Of a stretch of 64,000 nucleotides of DNA, positions 30,338 to 39,159 are shown piece by piece; the stretch's first letter is position 1, and every line of letters begins with the position of its first letter. Below the pieces are notes generated by a model. The model was not told the DNA's origin. It did not search any database and was given only the letters and a program-made list of their open reading frames with translations. Location: assembly GCA_937128505.1 (NCBI GenBank), contig CAKZMM010000108.1:1-64000 (forward strand), in the 5' to 3' direction. The position numbers were made by a program, and so were the translations under genes. This DNA is from an uncultured Thermogutta sp. Lineage in GTDB: Bacteria > Planctomycetota > Planctomycetia > Pirellulales > Thermoguttaceae.

Positions 30338-30386
30338 TGCAATCCTGTTTCGGGATCTCAGGTGCAATCCCGTTTTGGGGTCCTAG
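30338..30386. repeat. 25-bp tandem duplication
   Basis: tgcaatcctgtttcgggatc (from 30338) recurs as tgcaatcccgttttggggtc (from 30363), 25 bases later, with a few differences. It is shortly downstream of the ThuA-like gene. Confidence 0.55.
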
Positions 30387-30531
30387 CGGGGTGATCACGA
30401 AATTAAACCGTAGTTCGCCGCTCGAATCCGAAAGGGATCGCTTCACACGAACGCTTGATCGAGCCCAAAGAGCCGGAGCAATCCCCGCTCCACGGAGGCC
30501 GCGTGCCCCCGCCAGCACTTCGACCCACACA

Positions 30532-31239
30532 TCACGGAGGATCCCAGGTGTGTGGTAAGCTGAGGGAACTGCTGGCTCTTTGACCATCCAACGACGGGAA
30601 AAAACCCGGCGAAATAGGATGGATGGAACCATCCGGGTTTCTCACCCAGGCACCGCCGCCCAACCGGGGGGTCACCCGCCACGATTCCCCGTACGGGCCG
30701 TAGAGTCGGAAAGTCCCGCTCGGGGTACCACTGCCGGCCAAAACATTTCCGGAAGGGGAAATGACCCAAGCGCCCCCAAACCGCGGCACAATCCGCCACG
30801 AGCTTCCATCCAGCAAAAGGGGTCGCTGGGGAACTTGCGCCGCTACCGAGGGCGCTGACACCTGGGCAAGCCCGCCCACAATCCGCCGCACGGAGACAGA
30901 ACCGGTATGAGGATTTGAGGAGCGAATCTCCCCAGCTACGCCAGAGTTACGAGAGGGGGTAAGGTTTCGCTTTTGAGCTTGCCTGACGGTGCCACCGATA
31001 TGAGGCTCTGATTTATTGAATGAGTGGCTCGAGCTTATGTTTGGGCCTTGGGCCGTCGAATCGCCAAGCTGTTCTCCCCCAGCGGTAACCACTGCCGCCA
31101 GCATCAAGCAAGCCGACAGAGCCCAAGCTCCCGTCCCAGCGAGCATAGGGTCACCGGCGTAAGAGAGCCCCGTGATTGCTTTGAAATCGCTGAGTAATTG
31201 CACGGCGTATTCCGGCAGTTTCAGGAAAAATCGTGCCAC
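30532..31239 (-). CDS. Hypothetical protein with a repeated Trp/Gly motif
   Basis: 235 residues if read from the GTG at 31239; an ATG at 31146 gives a 204-residue version that begins with a good signal peptide (AWALSACLMLAAVV). The C-terminal half contains two related segments, SWRIVPRFGGAWVISPSGN and SWRVTPRLGGGAWVRNPDG, about 34 residues apart. No family is recognised. No convincing ribosome site is seen at either start, so it may be a real small exported protein or a decayed one. Confidence 0.4.
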   Translation of the reverse strand: MARFFLKLPEYAVQLLSDFKAITGLSYAGDPMLAGTGAWALSACLMLAAVVTAGGEQLGDSTAQGPNISSSHSFNKSEPHIGGTVRQAQKRNLTPSRNSGVAGEIRSSNPHTGSVSVRRIVGGLAQVSAPSVAAQVPQRPLLLDGSSWRIVPRFGGAWVISPSGNVLAGSGTPSGTFRLYGPYGESWRVTPRLGGGAWVRNPDGSIHPISPGFFPSLDGQRASSSLSLPHTWDPP

Positions 31240-31944
31240 ATATTACGCTGTTGCGCTTACTGCTTTTTTGCGGTCGCGGTTCATCAATCTATTTCGCTTG
31301 TGGTGAGTTAGCCGCTGTAGCTCGAGGAGTGCGCCGAAAGATGCGAAATTTCTCGAAATTCGCCGCCAAGCCGCGATCACAAGCGAAAGTTCTCCATGTT
31401 CAATTTTATGCCTTATATGCGCATTTGCGAATTAGGCACGTTATCCGCAGATCTGCGATTAAGGTCCGAGTAAAGCACGAGCAAGCGAGCGCGTCCTCCT
31501 CGGACTTGGGGATCTCATGGAAGGTCTGCGAATAAAGCAAGAGCAAGCGCCGGGAAGAGTACAGCCAAGCCGGAGGGGTCCGAGAAATCGCCGGTCTTTG
31601 CTACGGAAACTTCGCCCGATTAGCACCCATATCCGCCCAAGTGCTGGTGCGCCTAAGCGTAGGGTTCCGAGGAAACTCTACAGCGGGAAACTACAGAGGG
31701 AATTTGATGATGACAATGGCCTAGTAAACGGACCTTCGAGAACTAACAGACCTTAGGAACACGTGGCATAGTTTAGCCTGAGAGTGTTCACCCAGCACGA
31801 GTGCGGTCGTGAGTGCACGACTTGCTCACCGACCGCCCCGGGAAATAGGCTTTAGACAAGCTCAACAAGTTCTCAAACACTTGAACTATTGAGGCCAAAA
31901 ATCATGAAAAAGGTAATGTTTGGATCAGGCCCTAGCCGAGCAAG
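31240..31944. other. Gene-free region upstream of tRNA-Leu
   Basis: 705 bp with no supported gene; short frames on the plus strand are Arg/Lys-rich and lack family features. Confidence 0.55.
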
Positions 31945-32030
<86 letters not shown>

Positions 32031-32290
32031 TTCGAGGGTTGCGTTCGAATACACGCCTTGCGATCCCAATAATTTTTCCGATCCAAATAATGTTAATGCC
32101 CTCAAGCAATTGGGACGAAATCTCGTGCCTAACTTTAACGCAGGCAGGAATTTCGGCTCGCAAACCCCTCATCAAAACCCTGCACAAATCCTCGCGTCCG
32201 AGAAGCCGGTTCCTTTTCGCCCCATTTCCCATTTCCAAAGATCGCATTAGCCCGAGCAAAAGCTGAGTGTAGCGCCCTTGGGGCCGAATG

Positions 32291-33250
32291 TCAAGGCGCG
32301 GCAAATTGATCCCAAATATTATCAACTTGCTGCCGATCTGGTGTGCCGGCATGCACCCAGATTTGATATTTTAAGATTAACGGACTCTCAGGCTTTACAG
32401 TAACTGGCCCCCGCAGTGTTAGGGAGGGTCCCATCCAACCGTCGTTGCGTAGGTGGAAGGGCGTCGGATGACCGGGATTCGTGGGATGGTCCATTAGGGT
32501 AATACCTCCCGTCTTACCTGGAGCCACCGGGCCACTATAGTCAACCCAGCGGGCTGGCTGGCGGAAAGCGTCTTCCTCGTTCAATTGACCTTCACTATTG
32601 AGGATCCGCCCTCCGCCGTCCTTTACGCCGATTGTCTTGGCCACCCGAACCCCAAGAACGCCGAACGGACTTTGCCCGAACACGACCGGCTCATTTCCGA
32701 CCGGCGTGAATTCCAGTCGCAAGCTCATGAGCCATTCATCCTCCCGCAACGGCCTCACTTGCATCCACCGTTTCTCCGACACGATGGGCTCTCCCGAGGC
32801 GGTTTGCCACAGGTTGATCACCGCCATGGCAGCCGCCTCCGGGCCATCGTGGTAACTTTCGATTCGTTGCTGAACTATCCTCCCGGTGGTCGTATCTGCC
32901 CAAAAATTTACCCCATTGACATTTTCGTGAGAGATCCACAAGGAATTATGGTGGCTGTGGCCGTTGGGGTCGTGCGGATGCCCCATCCGCGTGTAAGAGC
33001 ACCCTTCCGGTCCAACAAGCGGAAACCAGAAGGGCCGGCGCAACCCGCTCCCGAAGTGATACCGGACCAATTCCTTGCCGTTGAGCTGAAAACTAGCCTG
33101 GTCATACGGTAGGGGAATCACTTGCACCACCGGAAACGGCGTTTGCCCGACGATCAAAGGCGGCTCTGCGCCGCGTGACACGGGGCAAAAAACTCCTAAA
33201 ACCAGTGCACCTACGACGGCACCAAGGATACGCCCTTTCGGAAGGCACAT
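32291..33250 (-). CDS. Secreted PmoA-like (DUF6807) protein
   Basis: 319-residue exported protein of the family annotated PmoA/DUF6807, frequent in Planctomycetes and Bacteroidetes sugar loci. A signal peptide (GAVVGALVLGVFCPVSRGAE) precedes a beta-rich domain with the conserved histidine-rich GHPHDPNGHSHHNSLW at about residues 90-105, followed by NGVNFW and, near the end, GWMGPSLTL. The histidines suggest metal binding (inference). The name PmoA comes from database transfer and has nothing to do with methane monooxygenase. It lies downstream of tRNA-Leu on the same strand. Confidence 0.85.
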   Translation of the reverse strand: MCLPKGRILGAVVGALVLGVFCPVSRGAEPPLIVGQTPFPVVQVIPLPYDQASFQLNGKELVRYHFGSGLRRPFWFPLVGPEGCSYTRMGHPHDPNGHSHHNSLWISHENVNGVNFWADTTTGRIVQQRIESYHDGPEAAAMAVINLWQTASGEPIVSEKRWMQVRPLREDEWLMSLRLEFTPVGNEPVVFGQSPFGVLGVRVAKTIGVKDGGGRILNSEGQLNEEDAFRQPARWVDYSGPVAPGKTGGITLMDHPTNPGHPTPFHLRNDGWMGPSLTLRGPVTVKPESPLILKYQIWVHAGTPDRQQVDNIWDQFAAP

Positions 33251-34024
33251 GCTTGCCTCGCACTTCGATTCTCAAAGGGATATGACCGATCTGAACTCTG
33301 GATGATGGCCCCTTTTGGATGTCCCACGTTTTGGCCCAAAAATGGGCTGATTATCTACTCCGCAGCGATACCGCGCGGAGAAACACGAACATTTTTCATG
33401 GTACTGCCGAGTTATCGGCACTAGAACCATGAACATTGGCAAACGTAAATTTTGCAAACGTAAAATAATTAAGAATCAATGAATGAGCGAATCAACGAAG
33501 ATATTTTTTTATTTTGCAGGAAGCTGACGAGGAAGATGCTTTGGCCAGTGGCTGAGGCGGGCAGGCGGGCGGTAATTCCCCCGCTGGTCGAGCCACCATG
33601 CGCCTAAGTTTTTTGCTCTCGTATAATCTTTGATTCCTGAAGTCCATTAGTGCTTGTAGTAGTGCTCATAGTACTTGGTCCAGGGATGCCGGGTTTTCCT
33701 GCTGCCGTCCATTGCCCGAGATCACGCCATCGAGTTATGCGGCGTGCAGGTGATCGAGTTGTGCGGCACTTGCAACAACCTCCGGTTTTTCGGGGGTTAG
33801 TGTCCCCGGGGGCTTCATCACGGCTTCGTAGCGTGCCAGTGGTGGCCGAAGTGTGTAGGAGCCATCGCGTTATGCGCTGGGCAGTTAGGTACTTTTTTTC
33901 ATTCAGATATTGAAGAATCTTTCAGTGAACATTTTTCGATGATGTGCTTCAAGTCCTAGTGGCTCGGAAAAACAAGTCCTAATGGCTCGGAAAAAGCAGT
34001 ACATGCGACGAGAGGAAAATAGTG
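33251..34024. other. Divergent intergenic region before the symporter gene
   Basis: 774 bp, no supported gene. The segment 33728-33880 has loosely repeated phrases (atcgagttatgcggc, atcgagttgtgcggc, atcgcgttatgcgct) without regular spacing. The last 75 bp contain a 23-bp duplication. Confidence 0.55.
33951..33996. repeat. 23-bp tandem duplication upstream of the symporter gene
   Basis: aagtcctagtggctcgg plus aaaaac (33951-33973) is followed by aagtcctaatggctcgg plus aaaaag (33974-33996), two differences in 23. It ends 28 bases before the start codon and thus lies in the promoter or leader. Confidence 0.8.
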
Positions 34025-35548
34025 ATGGGAGAATTGGTTATCACGCCAAATTTAAAGTGGGCTTTAGGGATCACGATCGGCATTTATGTGGTCCTGATCT
34101 ACGCGCTAAGTTTGTGGGCCCGCTATAAGATTCGCAACTCCGAAGATTACGTGGTCGCCGGCAGGAGGCTTCCGTTGTCGTTGGCGTGGGCCACGCTTTT
34201 GGCCACTTGGTTCGGGGCTGGAACCATGCTGGCTGCCGCCGATGAGGTGGCCCGAGGCGGTCTACATCGGGCGGCCCTTGACCCGTTTGGGGCAGGGGTT
34301 TGCCTACTTTTAGCCGGAATTTTCTTCGCCAGTAAACTCTGGCGAATGAAATTGCTTACGCTATGTGACTTCTTTGCGCGGCGGTTTGGGCGTTTTGCCG
34401 AGGTTACCTCTGCTTGCCTGATGGTGCCGAGTTACTTCGGCTGGGTAGCCGCCCAGTTTGTGGCTCTGGCGGGAATGCTCAACCTGTTTTTCGGCCTGCC
34501 TATGACCGCCGGAATTGTCTTGGTGGCTCTTGTAGGCACCGGGTACACGCTCCTTGGCGGGATGTGGTCGGTCACCTTGACGGACGCACTACAAATTCTC
34601 CTCGTGGCAATTGGGTTAGTGGCCCTAGCGTACGAGGCGTTGTTCCAGCTTGGCGGAGGGAGCTTGGGCGCAGGCTGGGACCGATTGATCGGTAGCTTAC
34701 CCCCCGAGAGCCTACAGCCGGTCGACGTACAAAGTCTTGCGGGGTTCTACGTCTGGTTGACGGCTTTTCTGATTGGAGCTCTGGGAAACATCCCCGGGCA
34801 GGATTTGATGCAGCGGATTTTTGCCGCCAAGTCTGCTCGGGTTGCCCGATGGGCGTGTCTTCTGGCAGGAGCGGCATACCTCCTTCTTGCCATGTTTCCG
34901 CTGCTACTAGGCCTCGTGGCGAAATCGCTATTTCTTGAGGATTTTCAACGGGCTGTTTTGCCCGCCCTGGCACATCTTTTCTTGCAGCCGGTATTCGCGA
35001 TCATCTTCGTGGTCGCGCTTCTTTCGGCCGTATTGTCCACGATCGATAGTGCCATCTTATCCCCGGCTGTGGTTCTGGCGCAGAACGTGATTTTGCGAAT
35101 AAAACCAACCCTCCCTCAACTGGCTACCAACCAGGTGGCCGTGGTGGTGATCGCCGCGGCCTCCTTGGGTATGGCTTTAGCGGGGGAAACTGCTTACTCG
35201 CTTTTAGAAGACGCTTATGAACTGACCCTGGTGGGACTATTCGTGCCGTTGGTGTTTGGCCTTTTTAGCGGCTGGGGAGGTTCCTCGGCGGCCATCGCCG
35301 CCATGGTGGTAGGTGGTGGCTTATGGGCCTTACATTATGTGGGCGAACACCTCTGGAACTGGGAATATTTCCTCCAGCCCCTCCTGCCAAGCTGGCTACA
35401 TGTGCCGTCAACGATTCCGATAACCTTGGCGGCTTTAGCATGCTATGCAATCATGGGTTGGATCACCCGGCATACCCGCCACAGGATTACTTCCGATGAG
35501 CAACAGAATTTGGTCACCATAAGCTCCGATGGTTCCGCTCATGCGTAG
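34025..35548 (+). CDS. Sodium:solute symporter (SSS family)
   Basis: 507-residue polytopic membrane protein that imports a solute with sodium. About 13 hydrophobic segments are visible, with the SSS hallmarks SEDYVVAGRRLP after the first segment, TWFGAGTMLAAADEV in the second, and the sodium-site region ALLSAVLSTIDSAILSPAVV near residue 340. I start at the ATG at 34025 (GAGAGGA about 9 bases upstream); a GTG directly before would add one residue. It is followed on the same strand by a Gfo/Idh/MocA gene, so a sugar, inositol or sugar acid is a plausible substrate, but this is inference. Confidence 0.92.
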   Translation: MGELVITPNLKWALGITIGIYVVLIYALSLWARYKIRNSEDYVVAGRRLPLSLAWATLLATWFGAGTMLAAADEVARGGLHRAALDPFGAGVCLLLAGIFFASKLWRMKLLTLCDFFARRFGRFAEVTSACLMVPSYFGWVAAQFVALAGMLNLFFGLPMTAGIVLVALVGTGYTLLGGMWSVTLTDALQILLVAIGLVALAYEALFQLGGGSLGAGWDRLIGSLPPESLQPVDVQSLAGFYVWLTAFLIGALGNIPGQDLMQRIFAAKSARVARWACLLAGAAYLLLAMFPLLLGLVAKSLFLEDFQRAVLPALAHLFLQPVFAIIFVVALLSAVLSTIDSAILSPAVVLAQNVILRIKPTLPQLATNQVAVVVIAAASLGMALAGETAYSLLEDAYELTLVGLFVPLVFGLFSGWGGSSAAIAAMVVGGGLWALHYVGEHLWNWEYFLQPLLPSWLHVPSTIPITLAALACYAIMGWITRHTRHRITSDEQQNLVTISSDGSAHA

Positions 35549-36030
35549 CCTCCGCCGATTTCGAGGTGCCTAAACCATCTATATTGCGGCTATTAATTTT
35601 TGCTTCTTATTTTTCCTCCATCCCGATTTTAAATTTTTGGGATGCCGCTCTCTTTCGCCTTCCTGCGGTATGCATCGCGCTGAGAGATGACCGTGGGAAT
35701 GGCCAGGTGCCGCGGCCGGAGGACCGCTTTCCCTCTTTTGTGGAACCCCATTCCTCTTGTCTTCAAGCCCACCTTCGAAACTCCGCGCTGCGAAGCCGGC
35801 GGCGCCGCAGATCACTCTTAAGAGCGAAAAGGGATTGGTCCGGGCATGACGGGTCTTGCCAGTTCCTTGACCTACGACCGGTTTTTCAGGCTTCCACAGT
35901 TGCTTCAGAACCTGCTTGCCTTTAAGATCGATAACCAAAAAACTCGTCCTGGCCGCTCCCATGCCGTGCGGAACTTCATCGGGAAAACGAAAGAAGACGC
36001 AAAACTTCAAACGCTCAAGGAGATCCAAAG
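35549..36030. other. Intergenic region, possibly holding a gene fragment
   Basis: A 149-codon minus-strand frame (35579-36028) contains the protein-like stretch SFLVIDLKGKQVLKQLWKPE but then becomes low-complexity, and no start signal is seen. I treat it as a possible fragment, not a gene. The right end carries the ribosome site of the next gene. Confidence 0.4.
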
Positions 36031-37281
36031 ATGCAAACGCTACGCTATGGGATCGTGGGCGGTGGGTTCGTGGCCCAGTTTCATTGTCGGGCTTTGGCGC
36101 AAGTTCGGGGAATTGAAGTTGTCGGTTTTGTTTCGAAGGATCCCTTGGATAAGCTGCTCGCTTTTGCCCGGGAGCTTGGCCTGGGAGAACCGCGCGCTTT
36201 TCCCAGCATCCGCGAAATGGTGCCGCACGTCGATGTTGTGGCGATCTTCGCCCCGAATTTCGCGCGGGTCGAAGTCGTCGAAGAGTTAGTGGAAGCGGTC
36301 AAAGCAGGCGCGAAGCTTCGCGGCGTCATCTGCGAGAAGCCCTTCGCGCGCAATGTTGCCGAAGGACGGCGAATCTTGGAGCTGATTCGGCAGATTTCGG
36401 TCCCCACCGCTTATTTCGAAAACCAAATCCATATGAAATGTATTAAGGCCGTTCGCCAGCAATTAGGGCCGGTTATGCAGACGATGGGCCCGCCGCTGCT
36501 GGCTCGATCGGGCGAGGAGCACGCAGGACCGCACAGTGGCTGGTTTTGGGATCCAACCCGGCAAGGCGGCGGGGTAACGAGCGACATGGGCTGCCACTGT
36601 CTCGCCGTGGGCTGGTACGCACTCACGCCGCCTGGCAAATCCCCGCGGTTTTTGCAGCCGCAGCTCGTATCCGCGGACTTATCCTTACTGAAATGGGGCC
36701 AACCGCGGTGGCGCAAGGAATTGCTGGATCGCTACGGGGTGGATTACAGCAGGACTCCGGCAGAAGATTTCGCGACCGGGATGGTGACGTACCGAAATCC
36801 GGACACCGGCCAGCTTGTCAAAGCGCAGTTCACCGTCTCCTGGATGTACGACAAGATGGGACTACGGCTTTCACTCGACGGCATTGGGCCCGGGTATGCC
36901 TTCGAAATGAATACCCTGCGATCACCCCTGGAAGTATTCATCGGGGATGTTGCCGCAGCCGGGTTAGCAGATACTGAGCTTGCGCTTGAAAAAGCTCAGG
37001 CAAGCCGAGGGCTGTTGGCCGTCCAACCCAACGAAGCGGACCTCTATGGCTACACCGATGAGAATGTGGATGCCTACGAAGCCTTCTGCACGGGAAGGCC
37101 GCCTTTGCTGGACTGGGAATATGGCCAGGAAATTACGCGGTTGACCATGGCGGCGTATTTATCGGCTGAACGTCGCGCAACGGTCGATCTGACGGATCCA
37201 AAGACTGCCCAAGAACTCGAAAACTATGTGCCGCTCATTCAACAAGGCCGCGGCGGCGAAGTCCTTCACCTGCCGAGCTAG
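36031..37281 (+). CDS. Cytoplasmic Gfo/Idh/MocA family dehydrogenase
   Basis: 416-residue NAD(P)-dependent sugar or inositol dehydrogenase-like protein. The Rossmann motif IVGGGFVAQFHCRAL lies at residues 6-20 and the conserved EKP at 102-104 (CEKPFAR). The second domain begins near residue 130 and contains the conserved GG.TSDMGCH. Unlike the paralogue at 5618 it has no signal peptide, so it acts in the cytoplasm. AAGGAGA lies 7 bases before the ATG. It is downstream of a sodium/solute symporter, consistent with oxidation of the imported compound. Confidence 0.92.
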   Translation: MQTLRYGIVGGGFVAQFHCRALAQVRGIEVVGFVSKDPLDKLLAFARELGLGEPRAFPSIREMVPHVDVVAIFAPNFARVEVVEELVEAVKAGAKLRGVICEKPFARNVAEGRRILELIRQISVPTAYFENQIHMKCIKAVRQQLGPVMQTMGPPLLARSGEEHAGPHSGWFWDPTRQGGGVTSDMGCHCLAVGWYALTPPGKSPRFLQPQLVSADLSLLKWGQPRWRKELLDRYGVDYSRTPAEDFATGMVTYRNPDTGQLVKAQFTVSWMYDKMGLRLSLDGIGPGYAFEMNTLRSPLEVFIGDVAAAGLADTELALEKAQASRGLLAVQPNEADLYGYTDENVDAYEAFCTGRPPLLDWEYGQEITRLTMAAYLSAERRATVDLTDPKTAQELENYVPLIQQGRGGEVLHLPS

Positions 37282-37689
37282 AAAAATGGCTCAAAAAACG
37301 GCCCACGGAAGGATCTCGAAAAGATACGCAATAAGTGTTTCCGCCCTTGCCCCGTAGATAATGCGGTCAAAATCACCGGAACGGGCTAGCGCCGCGCACT
37401 CCCTGGAAAGTTCCGGGCTTTTTGAAGCACAGACTAATTCACCGGTCAATCTTCGCGCTTTTCCGGTGTTGCAAGTCCCCAGGATTGTGACTGCTGGAAA
37501 AATGAACTCTCGCAAAAACGAAGCGAAAAGCAGGAACCCTAACCTGAAGCAGCCCGCGGACTAATGAATGCGCAGAAGGTACCCCCGTTGACTTGCGGCA
37601 TGAAGAGTTGAACTGCGGCATAAATACAAGGCCCCGAAAAGATAGATGGGCGATAAGCAACCGCTGCCTTTCGGAGCTGCAGACGGCAC
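37282..37689. other. 408-bp convergent intergenic region
   Basis: No gene or convincing terminator. A loose duplication (ttgacttgcggcatga / ttgaactgcggcataa, about 22 bp apart) lies at 37589-37625. Confidence 0.5.
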
Positions 37690-38397
37690 TCATTCTCGGT
37701 GCGCGGCATTGATGCGACGGCGACATTCGTCCAGGATCTCGGCCGTTCTTGTCGCTCCCACTCGGGTCACCCCCAACCGCCGCACCTCCAGCAATTTATC
37801 AAGGGTGCGGATACCGCCGGCCGCCTTAACTTGAACCGACGGGGGACTATGTCGACGCATAAGCTCCAGATCCTCCACCGTGGCCCCAGCTTCTCCGAAC
37901 CCGGTCGAGGTTTTCACAAAGTCGACGCCTAACTCGCCGCAGATCTCGCACAAGGCGATCTTGTGTGAATCCTGCAAATAGCAATTCTCGAAGATGATTT
38001 TGATGATTCGGCCCCGCGCGTGGACCGCCTCGGTAACCGTGGCTATTTCGTTTCGAACATACTCCCAATCGTTGCTCAGCACCTTGCCGATATTCACCAC
38101 CATATCGAGTTCTTCGGCGCCATCGTCCATCACCGACTCGGCCTCCGTCAACTTCACGCTGACGCATTGGCTGCCATGCGGAAACCCCACGGTGGTTGTC
38201 GGCTTCACGTCACTGGGAGCCAAGAGCTCGGCACACCGTCGGACATAGTAAGGCTTGATACAAACGGTCGCCACGTTATAGAGCACCGCGAGCCGACAAC
38301 CTTCCTCCATCTGCTCATCCGTTAAGCCCGGGGCAAGCAACGAATGGTCGATCATTTTCGCGATATCTTCGTACGTATACTCGACAGCCTCAGCCAT
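37690..38397 (-). CDS. deoC: Deoxyribose-phosphate aldolase
   Basis: Class I aldolase that cleaves 2-deoxyribose 5-phosphate to glyceraldehyde 3-phosphate and acetaldehyde. The 235-residue product has the family length. Schiff-base Lys162 is in DFVKTSTGF, the second active-site Lys191 is in VKAAGGIRT, and Asp99 is in ELDMVVNIG. Early IDHSLLAPGLT and TTVGFPHG also match. It lies on the opposite strand to the symporter/dehydrogenase pair and convergent with it. It may serve nucleoside salvage or, in this context, a related sugar-phosphate aldol cleavage. Confidence 0.95.
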   Translation of the reverse strand: MAEAVEYTYEDIAKMIDHSLLAPGLTDEQMEEGCRLAVLYNVATVCIKPYYVRRCAELLAPSDVKPTTTVGFPHGSQCVSVKLTEAESVMDDGAEELDMVVNIGKVLSNDWEYVRNEIATVTEAVHARGRIIKIIFENCYLQDSHKIALCEICGELGVDFVKTSTGFGEAGATVEDLELMRRHSPPSVQVKAAGGIRTLDKLLEVRRLGVTRVGATRTAEILDECRRRINAAHRE

Positions 38398-38754
38398 ATT
38401 TCCCCCTCAACTGTAAAAACTCCAGAGGAATCGGCGACGATAATCTGCAATTTTTCAAAAGCAAATCAAGAAGGCCAAAAAGTTATTACTTTCCGAGCTA
38501 AACCTCGAGTCTCCCTACCCGGAGCACTCGGTCCGAAATCTCAACACCACTATCGGTTTTTGAAATCCCAGATGATCGATCGAGGTGAGGCAAGCTCCGA
38601 GAGCCTCCAGCTCAGTTTGTACTTGCGCTCCAGCCGCTTTTGTCCCCATCAACAGCAAGTTCGCGACCTGCTTGCAAGCACTCGAGAATCCTCCCTGGGA
38701 AATGAATTTCCGACAGAACCATTCAGCCACAAAGAGCGACCAAAGGTGCCCGTC

Positions 38755-39159
38755 CTATTTCCGCAGCTCCCGCCAGGGCGATTCGTGTGCCAGCTCGGTC
38801 ACCGCGTAACCACTTTCCGTCGCCACGGCAGGACTGATAATCGCGAGCAATACCGCGTCCTCGGAAGAAGTGTTGAACGAGGCATGAACACCGCCGGCAG
38901 GAATCGCCACGCAATCGCCCGGACGAAGAATCCGTTTTTCCTCACCCAGCCACTGCTCCACTTCTCCCCGCAAGCAATAGATAACCTCTTCCTGATCGTC
39001 ATGCTTGTGAAAAGCGTGGCCACCGCCGGGACTCAACGTCACCTCGATGACCACGAGCTTCTGAAGCCCGGTATCCGCGGGACGGCAACACCACACCAAT
39101 GAGCCCCAATCCAACTTTTCGGAGACCGCCTCACTTCGGGGGATAAACTTTCCGCTCAT
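38755..39159 (-). CDS. Cupin-domain protein
   Basis: 135-residue single-domain cupin with the two metal-binding motifs: GGHAFHKHDDQEEVIYCLRGE (motif 1) and PGDCVAIPAGGVHASFNTS (motif 2). Function could be a sugar isomerase, dioxygenase or binding protein; nothing in the sequence decides. The ATG at 39159 with AAAGGTGA 8 bases upstream is preferred over an in-frame GTG at 39171. It lies upstream of deoC on the same strand, with a 357-bp gap that shows no gene. Confidence 0.85.
   Translation of the reverse strand: MSGKFIPRSEAVSEKLDWGSLVWCCRPADTGLQKLVVIEVTLSPGGGHAFHKHDDQEEVIYCLRGEVEQWLGEEKRILRPGDCVAIPAGGVHASFNTSSEDAVLLAIISPAVATESGYAVTELAHESPWRELRK

Noticed and set aside
33728-33880. Repeated atcgagttatgcggc-type phrases upstream of the symporter
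   Set aside because: Spacings between copies are uneven (24 bp, then over 100 bp), so neither a tandem repeat nor a CRISPR-like array is supported.
35579-36028. 149-codon minus-strand frame with a protein-like middle part
   Set aside because: No start signal, low-complexity second half and no recognised family. Kept only as a remark on the intergenic region.
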